A stretch of DNA of 64,000 nucleotides from Primula veris (lineage: Eukaryota; Streptophyta; Magnoliopsida; Ericales; Primulaceae): assembly GCA_963682055.1 (NCBI GenBank), contig OY821742.1:8703816-8767815 (forward strand), in the 5' to 3' direction. Every line of letters starts with the position of its first letter. Position 1 is the first letter of the stretch. The position numbers were made by a program, and so were the translations under genes. Positions 22,101 to 31,859 of this stretch are shown piece after piece. The notes beneath the pieces are model-generated. The model had not been told where the DNA came from and made no database searches. It worked only from the letters and a program-made list of their open reading frames with translations.

Positions 22101-23182
22101 GGTGACGAGTTTGAACTTGGTGTTGGGGGCCGTTTTTGAAGACGCGGACTTGTTATTATCCTTCGTCAAGGCTATTGGAGTCGGGCTCATGCACTAGAGG
22201 TGTATGAGTATGTGAATGGTACCCATGGTGTGACCCGAGCGGAGCGTATGGCTGACGCTAAGGCCCGGGTAACCAAAACGACGGATGCGTTGAATAGCTT
22301 GGATGCCTTGATAAAGGGTTGTTTGGGCACGCAGATAGTCTCTCTGAGGGACATTCATTTTGCTGATGCTGCCGAGACCTCGGCTTCCATCGGGGATTTA
22401 TCTGATTGAGTTTTGAGAGTAGTTTGCAATTTGAGTTTCTTCAGGCTTGTATGAAAAAATATTATTTATTTAGATTTGGCTTTGTCGGTTCTTTAGTTGT
22501 ATTGATGCCACTGTCTTTTTCCCTCTTTTCCTCGTAGGCATTTCCTACTGTGGTACAGCAGATTGACTCTGCGCCCCCTGTTAGCGTGGGGCAAGAACCT
22601 ACTGGTGCTGCCCAGGTTGGGGGTTCGTCCGACGCGGCAGAGGAGGCTCGTGCCCATTTACCTCATATCCTGATGGGAAAGAACGAAAAGCTGCAAGTTC
22701 AATGCGCTCGGCTTAAGAAAAAATTGTGAACTCAATCGGCGTCCTTCCGTGCTTATGTAGGACGCGCCGAACATGTTTATGAGGTGCAAGAGCGTCGTCT
22801 CGCCCGGTATTGGCATTTAAAGGATAAATGGTTTGGTAAATTAAAGCTGTTAATACCTCAGGCCAATGTCTTGATGAAATTCTTTCGTGCGTCTACACGT
22901 CGACATGATGCCTCTGCTGAACTGTATGAAGCTCGTCAGCACCATGTGGACAAAGCTCGTCTTAAGGGTGCGTCTGCTGCCCATGAAAATGCGAGGGGGT
23001 CGGAATTCACAGCCCGGCTCGAGGTGGAGCAACATGTGGGTATTTATACGACCAATTTCGATTTCCTCGTTTCTGAGGAGCGTTTTGAGGGTCAAGAGTC
23101 CGACAAAGATACGACGACAGATGACAAGGAGGTCGGGCTAAGTCATGTACCGATATGTTTGTCATGTATCAGTTCGTCTTAG
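19188..23182 (+). pseudogene. Antisense gene 6: multi-exon gene with putative gypsy-type transposon domain and long coiled coils
   Basis: A tiny first exon (ATGACT, 19188-19193) ends at a canonical GTAAGT. The acceptor GGATAG at 19498-19503 leads in phase into EILAQCVAQVGPFVEEDFKK. Exon 2 carries LRLPFTEWMASFFEAFQISP and AQLALNGYRTLNGIRRLSE, which resemble the plant 'putative gypsy type transposon' domain (Pfam Transposase_28). Later exons read 20544-20966 (ends CGG before GTATGT), 21042-21633 (coiled coil ALEAEKEKMIADNKAM), 21814 to about 22409, and about 22540-23182. The exon 2 to 3 donor is unclear. Breaks: TAG at 19588, TAA at 21393, a one-base shift near 22180, and TGA near 22727. Comparable antisense ORFs occur in Tat-lineage elements. 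The role is unknown. Confidence 0.65.
19404..19419. repeat. Homopolymer G tract inside intron 1 of antisense gene 6
   Basis: About sixteen consecutive G bases followed by CCC, with a (TTTTG)n run at 19478-19500. Length may be unreliable in assembly. Confidence 0.8.
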
Positions 23183-23451
23183 TTGCTTGCTTTATCTATT
23201 CGTCGTACATTATTGCCTCCGTAACACGGACGTGAACTATTTGCTTCACTCCTTTATTCGCATATGGGATCTTTTTATTGTCTTGTTAATATTTCCTTGA
23301 TTGGATTGTTTTCCTACGTTTTCTTTTGCTTGGTAACTGGTTGCCCCCGTAATGCGGGTTTGAGTTATTGGTACCTGTATGTTGCCTTTTTGTTTAGCTT
23401 TCATTTGCTTGGTTTTTGATTATTGGTACCTGCACATGCGCCACATTTTTG

Positions 23452-24050
23452 AGTATTCCTAGGCATACCCTTAGGCATGCCGTTTGAGAATCTATAATAT
23501 TCCTAGGCATTCAGCCGTTTGGGAATTTCATATGCCTCTGGTTCATCGAAGGACTTTAGTATTCCTAGGCATACCCGTAGGCATGCTGTTTGAGAATTTC
23601 AGATACCTCCGGTTTATCGGAGGACTTTAGTATTCCTAGGCCTACCCGTAGGCATGCCGTTTGAGAATTTCATAGTATTCCTGGGCACGTCTGCCGTTTG
23701 GGAATTTCATATGCCTCCGGTTTATCGGAGGACTTTAGTATTCCTAGGCCTACCCGTATGCATGCCGTTTGAGAATTTCATAGTATTCCTAGGCACGTAG
23801 CCGTTTGGGAATTTCATAGTATTCCTAGGCACGTAGCCGTTTGGGAATTTCATAGTATTCCTAGGCCTACCCGTAGGCATGCCGTTTGAGAATTTCATAG
23901 TATTCCTAGGCACGTAGCCGTTTGGGAATTTCATAGTATTCCTAGGCATACCCGTAGGCATGCCGTCTGAGAATTTCAGATGCCTCCTGTTTATCGGAGG
24001 ACTTTAGTATTCCTAGGCCTACCCGTAGGCATGCCGTTTGAGAATTTCAG
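23452..24050. repeat. Hairpin-bearing tandem repeat array in the Tat-like element
   Basis: Repeated units begin GTATTCCTAGGC and end GAATTTCATA. Two lengths alternate: 45 bp (with ACCCGTAGGCATGCCGTTTG in the middle) and 36 bp (with ACGTAGCCGTTTGGG). Some units carry an extra hairpin, CCTCCGGTTTATCGGAGG. The array lies where gag-pro (minus) and the antisense genes (plus) converge. Tat elements are known for such arrays and can seed satellites. An open frame at 23722-23961 only reads through the repeats. Confidence 0.9.
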
Positions 24051-24347
24051 CTGCACTTGTTAGACAGTATGACAAGATAATGCATTTATTCAAAAGATAA
24101 TGTTATTAAGCAGGGGAGGTAAGGCAGTACCTGCACTAGTAAGCTAGTTTATACATAGTATTTCTTCGGTTTACAGAACGCTTTTGATTTTGTAGGAAGT
24201 ATCACCAATGAGGAAGTAGTGTTCTTCGCCCATGTTAGGGATGTTCACCCTCCTAAGCGCCTCTCCCACTTGCTCTTCAACGACCCTTTCGGTTTTGGCT
24301 TATTTGGCTAATCAGCTTTTTCGTGCTAGTGGGTTGCTCGACAACGA

Positions 24348-25150
24348 CTAGTTGTTTTTTTTGAGAGCTGCGGTAATGATTTCGCAGCGTCTTGAATCCT
24401 CCTGACATCCTCTGGCCGTCTCTATTTCTCCCCTATCATTTGGGTAATTTACTTTTTGGTGGTAGGTTGACGGTATGGCTCTCATGGCATGCAGCCATGG
24501 TCGGCCCAAGATTGCGTTGTGGCCGGAATTGTCGTCGACCACCAAGAACTCCACAGGAACCGACACAGATCCAGTCGTGACCATGAGGACGATCTTTCCT
24601 AATGGTTTAGTCGTCTCGGAGATGAACCCGATCAGTGTGACGTCGGTTGGCTGTAGGTCCTGCAGCTTGAGCTCCATCTTGTCGAAAAGCTCTTTGTACA
24701 TGATATCACAAGAGGCTCCTTGGTCGACAAGCACTCTGCTGACCGTGTCTATGCCCATTTGTACGCAGAGGTTAATGGCGTCCCCATGGGGGTATATCAC
24801 CCCTTCTTCATCGAGATCTGAGAAGGAAATGGGCGTGTGTCGTTGCGGCATGCATTGCCGCTTAGAAGTTGACGCCTGTGACGCCTTGGCTACTTGCCCA
24901 AAGTGTGCCAGTTGCCGCTGTTGTGACCTTTCCCCGCCCGTGGTCTTGGGCCTAGACAGATGAACAATGTTGATTGTTTTGCCCGGCCGGTTGTCGGCTC
25001 CCTCGATGGTCAGTTGTTTTCCTTTGTTCGTAACGCCTTTGATGAACTTAGTTAGGTGTCCCGCATCGCCCCATAAGTTCATTTTCCATCCTAGGTTGCG
25101 ACAGTGTTCGGTGAGGTGCCCGTGGTCCTCATGGTAGGCGCAGAAGAGCT
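24348..25150 (-). pseudogene. Gag Cys-His box and aspartic protease; end of the truncated polyprotein
   Basis: The minus strand around 25142-25098 encodes CAYHEDHGHLTEHC, the zinc-knuckle-like end of Tat gag. In the same frame follows a linker (HLTKFIKG) and the retroviral-type protease: VLVDQGASCDIMYKELFDKM with the DQGAS active site, FLVVDDNSGHNAILGRPWL near the C-terminus, and AIPSTYHQKVNYP. The frame stops at 24348, just where reverse transcriptase would begin in a complete element. It is not joined to the main gag frame, so at least one more frameshift lies between 25413 and 25150. Nothing resembling RT, RNase H or integrase occurs on this strand down to the 3' LTR. Confidence 0.85.
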
Positions 25151-25412
25151 TGGAGTCTCTATACTCGGCTGGGGTTGCAATCGGCTCTGGTCGAGAATAC
25201 CAGCTTTCTCTGCAGATATCCTTAAGGATATCCTCGACAGACAGGTTGAAAGTGTATCTCAGTTTGACCGGTTCGAAGCTCTTCTGCCTTTCCCTTCCCT
25301 GGAAGCGGCCTTGTGGTGGCTGCTTGGTTGGCGTCGGGTATGTGATCTGAAGGGGTTTATGTTCGTTGATCGGGGTTGGGCAGGCAATCTGAAGCGGTTT
25401 ATGCTCGGGATC

Positions 25413-27013
25413 TCATGGTTGCTCTGCCCTGCTATGGACCTCGGGGCCTCTGTCCCTTCTGGTCGGTTTGAATGCTTCCCCTTGATTGTTCCTGGCTCTT
25501 TTGCGGCCCACATGTGCCTCTCGGACCGACTCTCTTCTTGGCAGAGTTCGGTTTAGGATTCGCATTTCTTCGTTCTTATCGGTAAGGTGGGTACAATAGG
25601 CTAGCAGAGCGTCAGTGGTCGGAAAGCTTTTGCCTATGAACTTCCTTCTCGCCCAATAGCCGCCAGGGATGGAGTTCATAAAGTTTTGGATGGCTATGTT
25701 ATTGGCGTACTGCGGAATCTGGTTTGCCACGTCGATGAAACGTATGCAATAATCATTGAGTCGTTCATTTGGCTGCATTGCCATTTTTAGAAGGGTGTCG
25801 ATGTTGACATTCTTCTTCCGATGAGCAGCATATCGGGTGGAGTACACGCGGAGAAGCTCCGCCCAGCTTCCTATGGAACCCCATGGCAGGTTGTGATACC
25901 ACGACGAAGCCTCTTGGCCCAAGCTATTTTTGAAAAACTTGCACATCAGTGCAGGGTCATCGTTCCACAATTCCATCCTCGTTTTGTAGTGGCGCAGATG
26001 ATCGATTGGGCAGCTTTTCCCATCGTATAGCCTGAATTCGGGGATGATGAACCCCCTAGGATTGCGGTGCCGAGTGATATGCTCGGTACATGGGGTTTCT
26101 TGGCATACGTCCCAAGCCTGTTGGAACGCTTCATCCGGTGCTTGGTAGAGGGGGGGGGGTATCCTCCCTGGTGGGGTTGTGGGTAGTATCCTACCACGAC
26201 CCTGTGGTTGGGGTACCCCTTGTCGTGCTGGTTCGCGTCGATGGTATGTCCCGTAAGCGTGTTTGGGTGGGAGAATGTTTGAGGGATCGTTACTGGGACA
26301 TTGCCCCCTTGGTAGGGTCCTCTTGTATTTGGTTACAGCCCTGCCACTTCCATGGCGGCTCTGTAGGCAGAATCTTCCATGCCATGTCGGGGGTCTGCGT
26401 GTGTATTGGCGGTTTGAATGGGCGGTATCGTGATACCTGCTGCCTCCATGGCGGACATACATGCGGCCAGCTGAGCTTGAAGCTGGGCGTTCTGACCTCG
26501 CTCGGCTTGTGTTAATGCGGCCTCGTTCCCTGCTTGGGGAGTGAGGGGTTGTACTTCCACCGTGGACGGGGTAATTACCCGCGGTGGGAACATTGGAGGT
26601 CGGAACGTTTGCTCGAGGACAAAGCCCTCTGGCATGCCGAACCGGTGGGCTTCTTTCATTGGAAGATGAACTCGGTGGGAACTGGAATTAACCGAGGCTG
26701 TTGGCCATGGGGTTCTTGAGCTCGGTCCTGCCTGGGATACGAGTAAGCGCCTTCTTGTGCTCCTTAATACGGGCAATGCTTGTTCGTCATCCGAGAAAGT
26801 AGGGTTCTCGTCGACGATTCCTTCAAGCTGTTGTGGTTGTTCAGTCTGTTGTTTTTGGTGGACATTGGAAGTTGTTGGTTGGTTTTCGGACTGGATAGCG
26901 TCATATCTGTCGCGGATGGCAAGTAGGTCGTCGAAGTCTTGTTGGCTAATTTGTACGTTTTGGTTATTGGTTTCGATTGTATCGGGATGGATTTCCTCTA
27001 TATTGGTTACCAT
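25413..27013 (-). pseudogene. Retrotransposon gag (capsid) with a frameshift
   Basis: Gag forms the virus-like particle that packages element RNA. The 5' frame (27013-26333) gives a 226-residue N-terminal part with Q/P-rich disordered sequence. The reading then moves to another frame (open 26462-25413) that holds the retrotransposon-gag domain: FRLYDGKSCPIDHLRHY, FFKNSLGQEASSWYHNLP, SIGSWAELLRVYSTRYAAHR, MAMQPNERLNDYCIRF. The overlap at 26333-26462 means a frameshift, so the protein cannot be made as one chain without correction. The domain pattern is that of Tat-lineage gypsy elements. Confidence 0.85.
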
Positions 27014-27075
27014 TGTTGCTCGTTTGATAGAGTATTGGTGTTCGATTTCGAAGCTAGTTGGGAACTAGATGATTT

Positions 27076-27090
27076 CCGGAGACGGCGCCA
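27076..27090 (-). promoter_or_regulatory. Primer-binding site, tRNA-Asp type
   Basis: Two bases inside the 5' LTR the minus strand reads TGGCGCCGTCTCCGG. This matches the usual Athila/Tat primer site complementary to the 3' end of tRNA-Asp (TGGCGCCGTTGCCGG) except at two positions. Confidence 0.75.
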
Positions 27091-27092
27091 TT

Positions 27093-27648
27093 TGATAAAG
27101 CCATAACTTTCGTGGGTGGGGTTAGGATTTTCAACAACAATATAATATATAAAAATAGAATAAATAATGAATCCTTCTTTAATCTTTATTAACCTCGGTG
27201 GAATACTTGCTCGGAATACAATTTCCTATTTATATCTATGCTCGGTATCACAACTTGCTATGATGATCTTGATCTTCCTTCGATCTCGGTGTTCGGTCTT
27301 GTATCTTGCTCGGTATGCTTTTGAATGTGACAAGTTCTGACAATTTTTTCTTTTTTCTCTCATTCTCTCTATATTTTTTAGGTAGATTTTTTGGTCATTC
27401 TTTTAGGGGGGATAGATGACTATTTATAAGCAATTATGTCTCATGCGATATTGACAAATGTCTCAATCTCCTGTGATTTTTCAGACATGGGTCCCTTGTC
27501 AAGTGGGCTTGGGCTTTTAATAATATCCACCCTCATCTTTGAAGAATAGGCATGTTGTAGCCCATTTAAGCGTTGGATACCCCTTTACAACGTGTGAGTT
27601 GATTCATACTCGAATAGAACATTCGGGTCCAACTTTTATGTTCTATCA
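27093..27648 (-). repeat. 5' LTR of the Tat-like element
   Basis: Same length and ends as the copy at 13884-14439, followed by the TSD GTAGG. The two LTRs differ by roughly 4-5% by eye. Confidence 0.9.
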
Positions 27649-27653
27649 GTAGG

Positions 27654-28230
27654 AGTACATTTGACTGTCATTTGTGGTCCTCAATTGAAACTAGTTGGAG
27701 TTAGTTTGGCCATAACAATTATAGATCGGGAAGAATAAAGATATGGAACAGGTAGTAATGTATTACCCCCACATAACACCTGTGATACTGAGGTCTTTAA
27801 TGGACTTAACTTAGTATGCCAAGGTCCATTTATTAATTGATGTAAATTTAACACCAGAAATGGTGTATCGTCTATGTAGTACATGCACAATATCAATCTG
27901 CAAGATTAAATAAGGGCTTTGTATTTGCTGTAAAGTGTCAAGCATACATATATAATTTCTCATGAACCTAACTAGCTAGGGACAATAAATCTCGAGTTAG
28001 GTCAAGTTTCATAGTCTGGAATAATTAGAACGATATATATCTACTTATATATGTACTCCCAGAATTGCCGACCTTGCTTTCAAATTCTCATCACTCATTT
28101 GCTCTTAATATTTCCTGGCATAAATTTTATTTACTTATGTTATGGTTTTATATTAAATGAACCCTTCTAAGTGTATCCTAGTAAAGAATAGAGTGACGAT
28201 CTCATCATCTCATGGTACTACTCAGCAGAT
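27654..28230. repeat. Block C opening, near-identical to block D
   Basis: Matches 58897-59460 almost base for base (for example 'gtactcccagaattgcc' and 'aagtgtatcctagtaaag'), differing at roughly 3% of positions by eye. No coding region is seen. Confidence 0.9.
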
Positions 28231-28430
28231 TCGTCTTTAATTCTTCGATTCCTGGTGGCCTATTTTCCATTAATAATTTAGTAAATCCCGTACACAATAT
28301 GACTTCGATTAGATCGATTCTTTTTTAAATATCTATACGTGAAATTCCCTTGATGCCAAAGGATATTCTCAATTTTTTTGTACATAATTTTTTATAAAAT
28401 CTTTTTGTTGTTGTTGCTATATGGGGAGAA

Positions 28431-28765
28431 TATATGAACATCATGAAAAACACTCATCTAGACACTTTTTCGTAAAAACGCTCCAAATCAAGATTTGGTT
28501 AATGCAAATCTCAATGGTTTCACGACGGGAACACAAATATGCGTCTTGTTTTTTTTTTTTTTCCGAAATGTATAATGACATGTTTTCGAAATTATGGTAA
28601 AATTTAAAAATTCAAAACATGTCATTATACATCTCGGAAAAAAAAAATAAGACGTATATTTGTGTTCCCGTCGTGAAACCATTGAGATTTGCATTAGCCA
28701 AATCTTGATTTGGAGCGTTTTTACGAAAAAGTGTCTAGTTGGATGTTTTTCATGATATTCATATA
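28431..28765. mobile_element. Foldback MITE, about 335 bp
   Basis: The left arm from TATATGAACATCATGAAAAA pairs with the right arm ending TTTTTCATGATATTCATATA. The arms extend about 130-150 bp through AATCAAGATTTGG and CACGACGGGAACAC to a short A/T-rich loop. A single arm of the same family lies at 35862-35990. Superfamily not assigned. Confidence 0.85.
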
Positions 28766-28771
28766 ACATTT

Positions 28772-28815
<44 letters not shown>
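28766..28815. repeat. (TA)n microsatellite
   Basis: An uninterrupted run of TA dinucleotides between two foldback elements. Confidence 0.9.
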
Positions 28816-28817
<2 letters not shown>

Positions 28818-28818
<1 letters not shown>

Positions 28819-29022
28819 TGATGATCTATACACACATAAAAAAACACATTATGTTTACACATCAATCACAACCCTCCATTTACTTACTTTTAATGGTCAA
28901 GATTATGTGTTTATTCTTATTATTAAATGAACTAATTTTGACCATTAAAAGTAACTAAATGGAGGGTTGTGATTGATATGTAAACATAATGTGTATTTTT
29001 ATGTGTGTATGGATCTCTCCCC
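28818..29022. mobile_element. Foldback MITE, about 200 bp
   Basis: The left arm (ATACACACATAAAAAAACAC to AATGGTCAAGATTA) is the inverse of the right arm ending GTGTATTTTTATGTGTGTAT, with about 95-bp arms and a short loop. It directly follows a TA tract and is followed by another. Confidence 0.8.
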
Positions 29023-29249
29023 TATATATATATATCATTATCTTATCATAAGCCAACCCAACAGAAATGAGATTGCCCAAATTTGCCCAATTTTTCCAAA
29101 AATACCCTCAGTATATTTTAATAATTACCAATATACCTAATCTAATTAATTAATAATTTGTTCTACTATATTTTTCTAATTACGGATATATCCTAAATTA
29201 ATTAACATTTCGTTTTAACATGCATAACCAAAGGATACATACATACATA

Positions 29250-29262
29250 TACATACGCCGCC

Positions 29263-29293
<31 letters not shown>

Positions 29294-31213
29294 CGAATAG
29301 AGAGAGAGAGTCCAGACATGAGAGAGACCAGAACACCGATGTTCAGGCCGGAGACCAGTCTGGTCAGGCCGCGGTGGTAGGTGGCGGTAGTGGGTGGTTT
29401 TCGCGTTTTAAGGCTGTGGCTTTGATGAGTGATTACGAGGTCATCGAGTGTCCGTTTTCGACAATCAAATATGTTTTCTTATCCTATTCTTCAAGAGCTA
29501 TCTATCCGTATAAGCCGTTTCATCTAATTTTAACTTTTATAAAAACACTTTTTTGGTAATATTTACTATAATCCGAATTAGTGACTTTTATATTAATCCG
29601 TAACTCGTTTTAATTACATTTTAGGGCTAATGAAGGACTGTTTTGGGCTGTCCAGATTTGATTCTAACTGTTATGTGGGTTTCGGCTTGAGTTTGAGAGT
29701 ATTTGACAAACAAGCTCTCGTTTGTGTAGCGAGGGGGAGAAATATGGTTTCGCTTTAAAGGCGCTTTTGTGTGTTGTTTGTTTTATGCTAAGCTATGTAA
29801 AATGGTTACATACAAAATACAATTCATGTTATTGTATTTTGTATGTAACAGGCTTCGCATCGTTATTTTTATGGTGATCATATTGTGTATTGCGATTTTA
29901 CTATTTTTATTATAAAATGAATTGTGGAAAAATAAGGTGATTTAAATGTGTTATTTAATTAAATCTTTTAAAAACGTGAAAGTGTGAAAGTGGTGAAAGT
30001 GTGACAGGGGTGATATTGTGTGAAAATTGTGGTGATACCGTGATATAGATGTGTTAAAATGATTTTTAATATTCGATTAAATAAAGTATTACAAAGTGTG
30101 GCGTTTTTTATTTTATTTTCAATTTGTGGATTTTACCGTTTACGTTTTTGGGAGTATTTTATATTTATTTTAGGGATTGTAGTACCAAGTGTTAAGGCGG
30201 AGCTGTGTCAGCTTACGGTGAGATCCCGAAAACTTGCGCAAGGATTAGATATATCGGTATCATAGAGTTAGTGCCTTTAAAGTCGGCCCCATATCTTTTA
30301 GTCACATATTAGTGTCAGAGTATGGGTGAGGGAACCATTGTACTTTGGGTCCTAGAGCAGAGTGACTCTAAAAGTGGGTACATGTGAGGCAATCCCGACT
30401 TTATTTTTCGTTGAGTCTTGTTTTATTTTATTTTATTATTAATTGAGTTGATCTTGATTACATGTTCATTTACTTGTGTTGCGAGTTATACTCGTTGATG
30501 TGTTTTTCGTGCAATTTCCCTTTGTCATTATTTGACAAGATATCATATTTGACATGTTAGGATTGTGTGTGCGTGTTTAGTAGCACACGTCGTTTTTAAA
30601 GCGAGATTCTGTACATTTTGTTCACGATCGATGTACAGGTGCTGACGTAGACGGTGACGAAGTTTAGAGTGCTTGCATGAAGCTCATTATCATATTACAC
30701 GTGATCGCACGCACGCTAGACTTGTTTTTTTGTTCATTTTGGCATTATCTTATTTTAAGACTTGTTGGCCTAGTAAGCGTTTAACGCGACATTATTTTTA
30801 TTTTGGTTGGAGTAACTTATCATGTGCACTTGTGTATTTTGGATTACGCTATTTTATAGAATGTCAGCTGGGTTGTATTTGATTTATCCTTGTTGGATTA
30901 TTTGGTAATCGCGTTGCGATTTTGTTATGTATTGTTTCAGACATGTCTAATTTTATGAAAACAAATAGATACGCGAAGCTCATGCCGAAATTTCTAAAAA
31001 CGTATTGTATTGTTTGTGTTGTCATATTTGAACACCGTTGGTTACCCTTAGGTCAATACAGTGAATCAAATGTGATTATCTGCATGTCTTGAATTATTTA
31101 TTTGGTTCTATTGATTGATGTATTAACGAATGACATTCCGTATATTTCGGTATTTAAACCTTTTCCTTTTAAATAATATTCACGACTCAAGTTTACCCAA
31201 ATACGGGACGTGA
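29250..31213. other. No gene; possible old gypsy-type LTR
   Basis: Open frames are short and unsupported. The end, 'ccaaatacgggacgtgataagaca' in two parts at about 31197-31213, resembles the end of the gypsy LTR nested in the copia element (GGGACGTGACA near 48212, minus). The interior has R-U5-like features such as a segment GTGAGATCCCGAAAAC. I find no clear start or TSD, so the call is weak. A (TA)n and GA-rich run opens it at 29266-29310. Confidence 0.3.
29805..29849. repeat. Short perfect inverted repeat
   Basis: GTTACATACAAAATACAA and its exact complement TTGTATTTTGTATGTAAC are separated by 9 bp. Confidence 0.85.
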
Positions 31214-31859
31214 TAAGACAAGTAATTAAACTTGACAGAACTTAGAACACAAAAACAGCACATATAATGATTGAAGTTGATATAAAGGTCAGTCGTCAAT
31301 TTTGTAGTTATAGTTTAGCTTATATACGACACTTGAGTTGAATTTAGATATTTGCACCTTTTCAATTATAAAGTGGATTTTGATTTGTTTTTTTTTTTAA
31401 AAGCGGATTTTGACTTAGCACATCTCGTGTGATTCGAACCTTAACCTCAAACACTTTTTCAAAAATTAATATAAAAGGTAAGAAGAAAAAAGTACAAACA
31501 CATCCCGAGTGATTCTAACTTGATCATGGTTGTTCAGGTAACCTTTGGTTGTATAGCTAAACCATGACATTATATTTGAAATATAAGCAGCATACTTATA
31601 TATATATATATATATATTCTCTAAACTTAATTGAATTTACTAAAGGGTTCGTTTGACTCACATAAGGACTGACCCTGAGTTTATGTTAAAGTTACTTTAC
31701 ATATACTTTTTTCCCTTATGTCTGGTAAGAACCTTTAATAGTTTAATGTATACCTTATTCATTGTTAATACTGGTCTTTTGGAGCTTGTTTTTAAATGCT
31801 TCTGTGTTTGTTTGAACATTTTCATTAGTTATGAATTAAGAGTTTCATTTTGGAAAATC

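Larger units (their letters stand above)
13884..27648 (-). mobile_element. Tat-like Ty3/gypsy element: gag-protease plus an antisense six-gene cassette, no polymerase
   Basis: A complete 13,765-bp element bounded by 556-bp LTRs, with TSD GTAGG at 13879-13883 and 27649-27653. The empty site is visible in block A near 5432 (AAAGTAGGAGTG). The sense direction is minus. A primer-binding site resembling the 3' end of tRNA-Asp follows the right LTR, then gag (27013-25413) and protease (to 24348). Reverse transcriptase, RNase H and integrase are absent. The rest, 14440-23200, carries genes on the opposite (plus) strand. Tat-lineage elements (Ogre, Grande and Retand relatives) are known for antisense extra ORFs and for variable tandem repeats near the 3' end, and both are present. 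LTR differences, counted by eye, are about 25 in 556 bp. The element is GC-richer than its surroundings. Confidence 0.9.

Noticed and set aside
23452..24050. CRISPR-like alternation of repeats
   Set aside because: The units are contiguous variants of one another, with no unique spacers and no cas genes, in a plant retroelement. This is a minisatellite.
28739..28930. Open frames of alternating Tyr and Ile (also 35800-36033 and 42890-43162)
   Set aside because: Translation of TA microsatellites.
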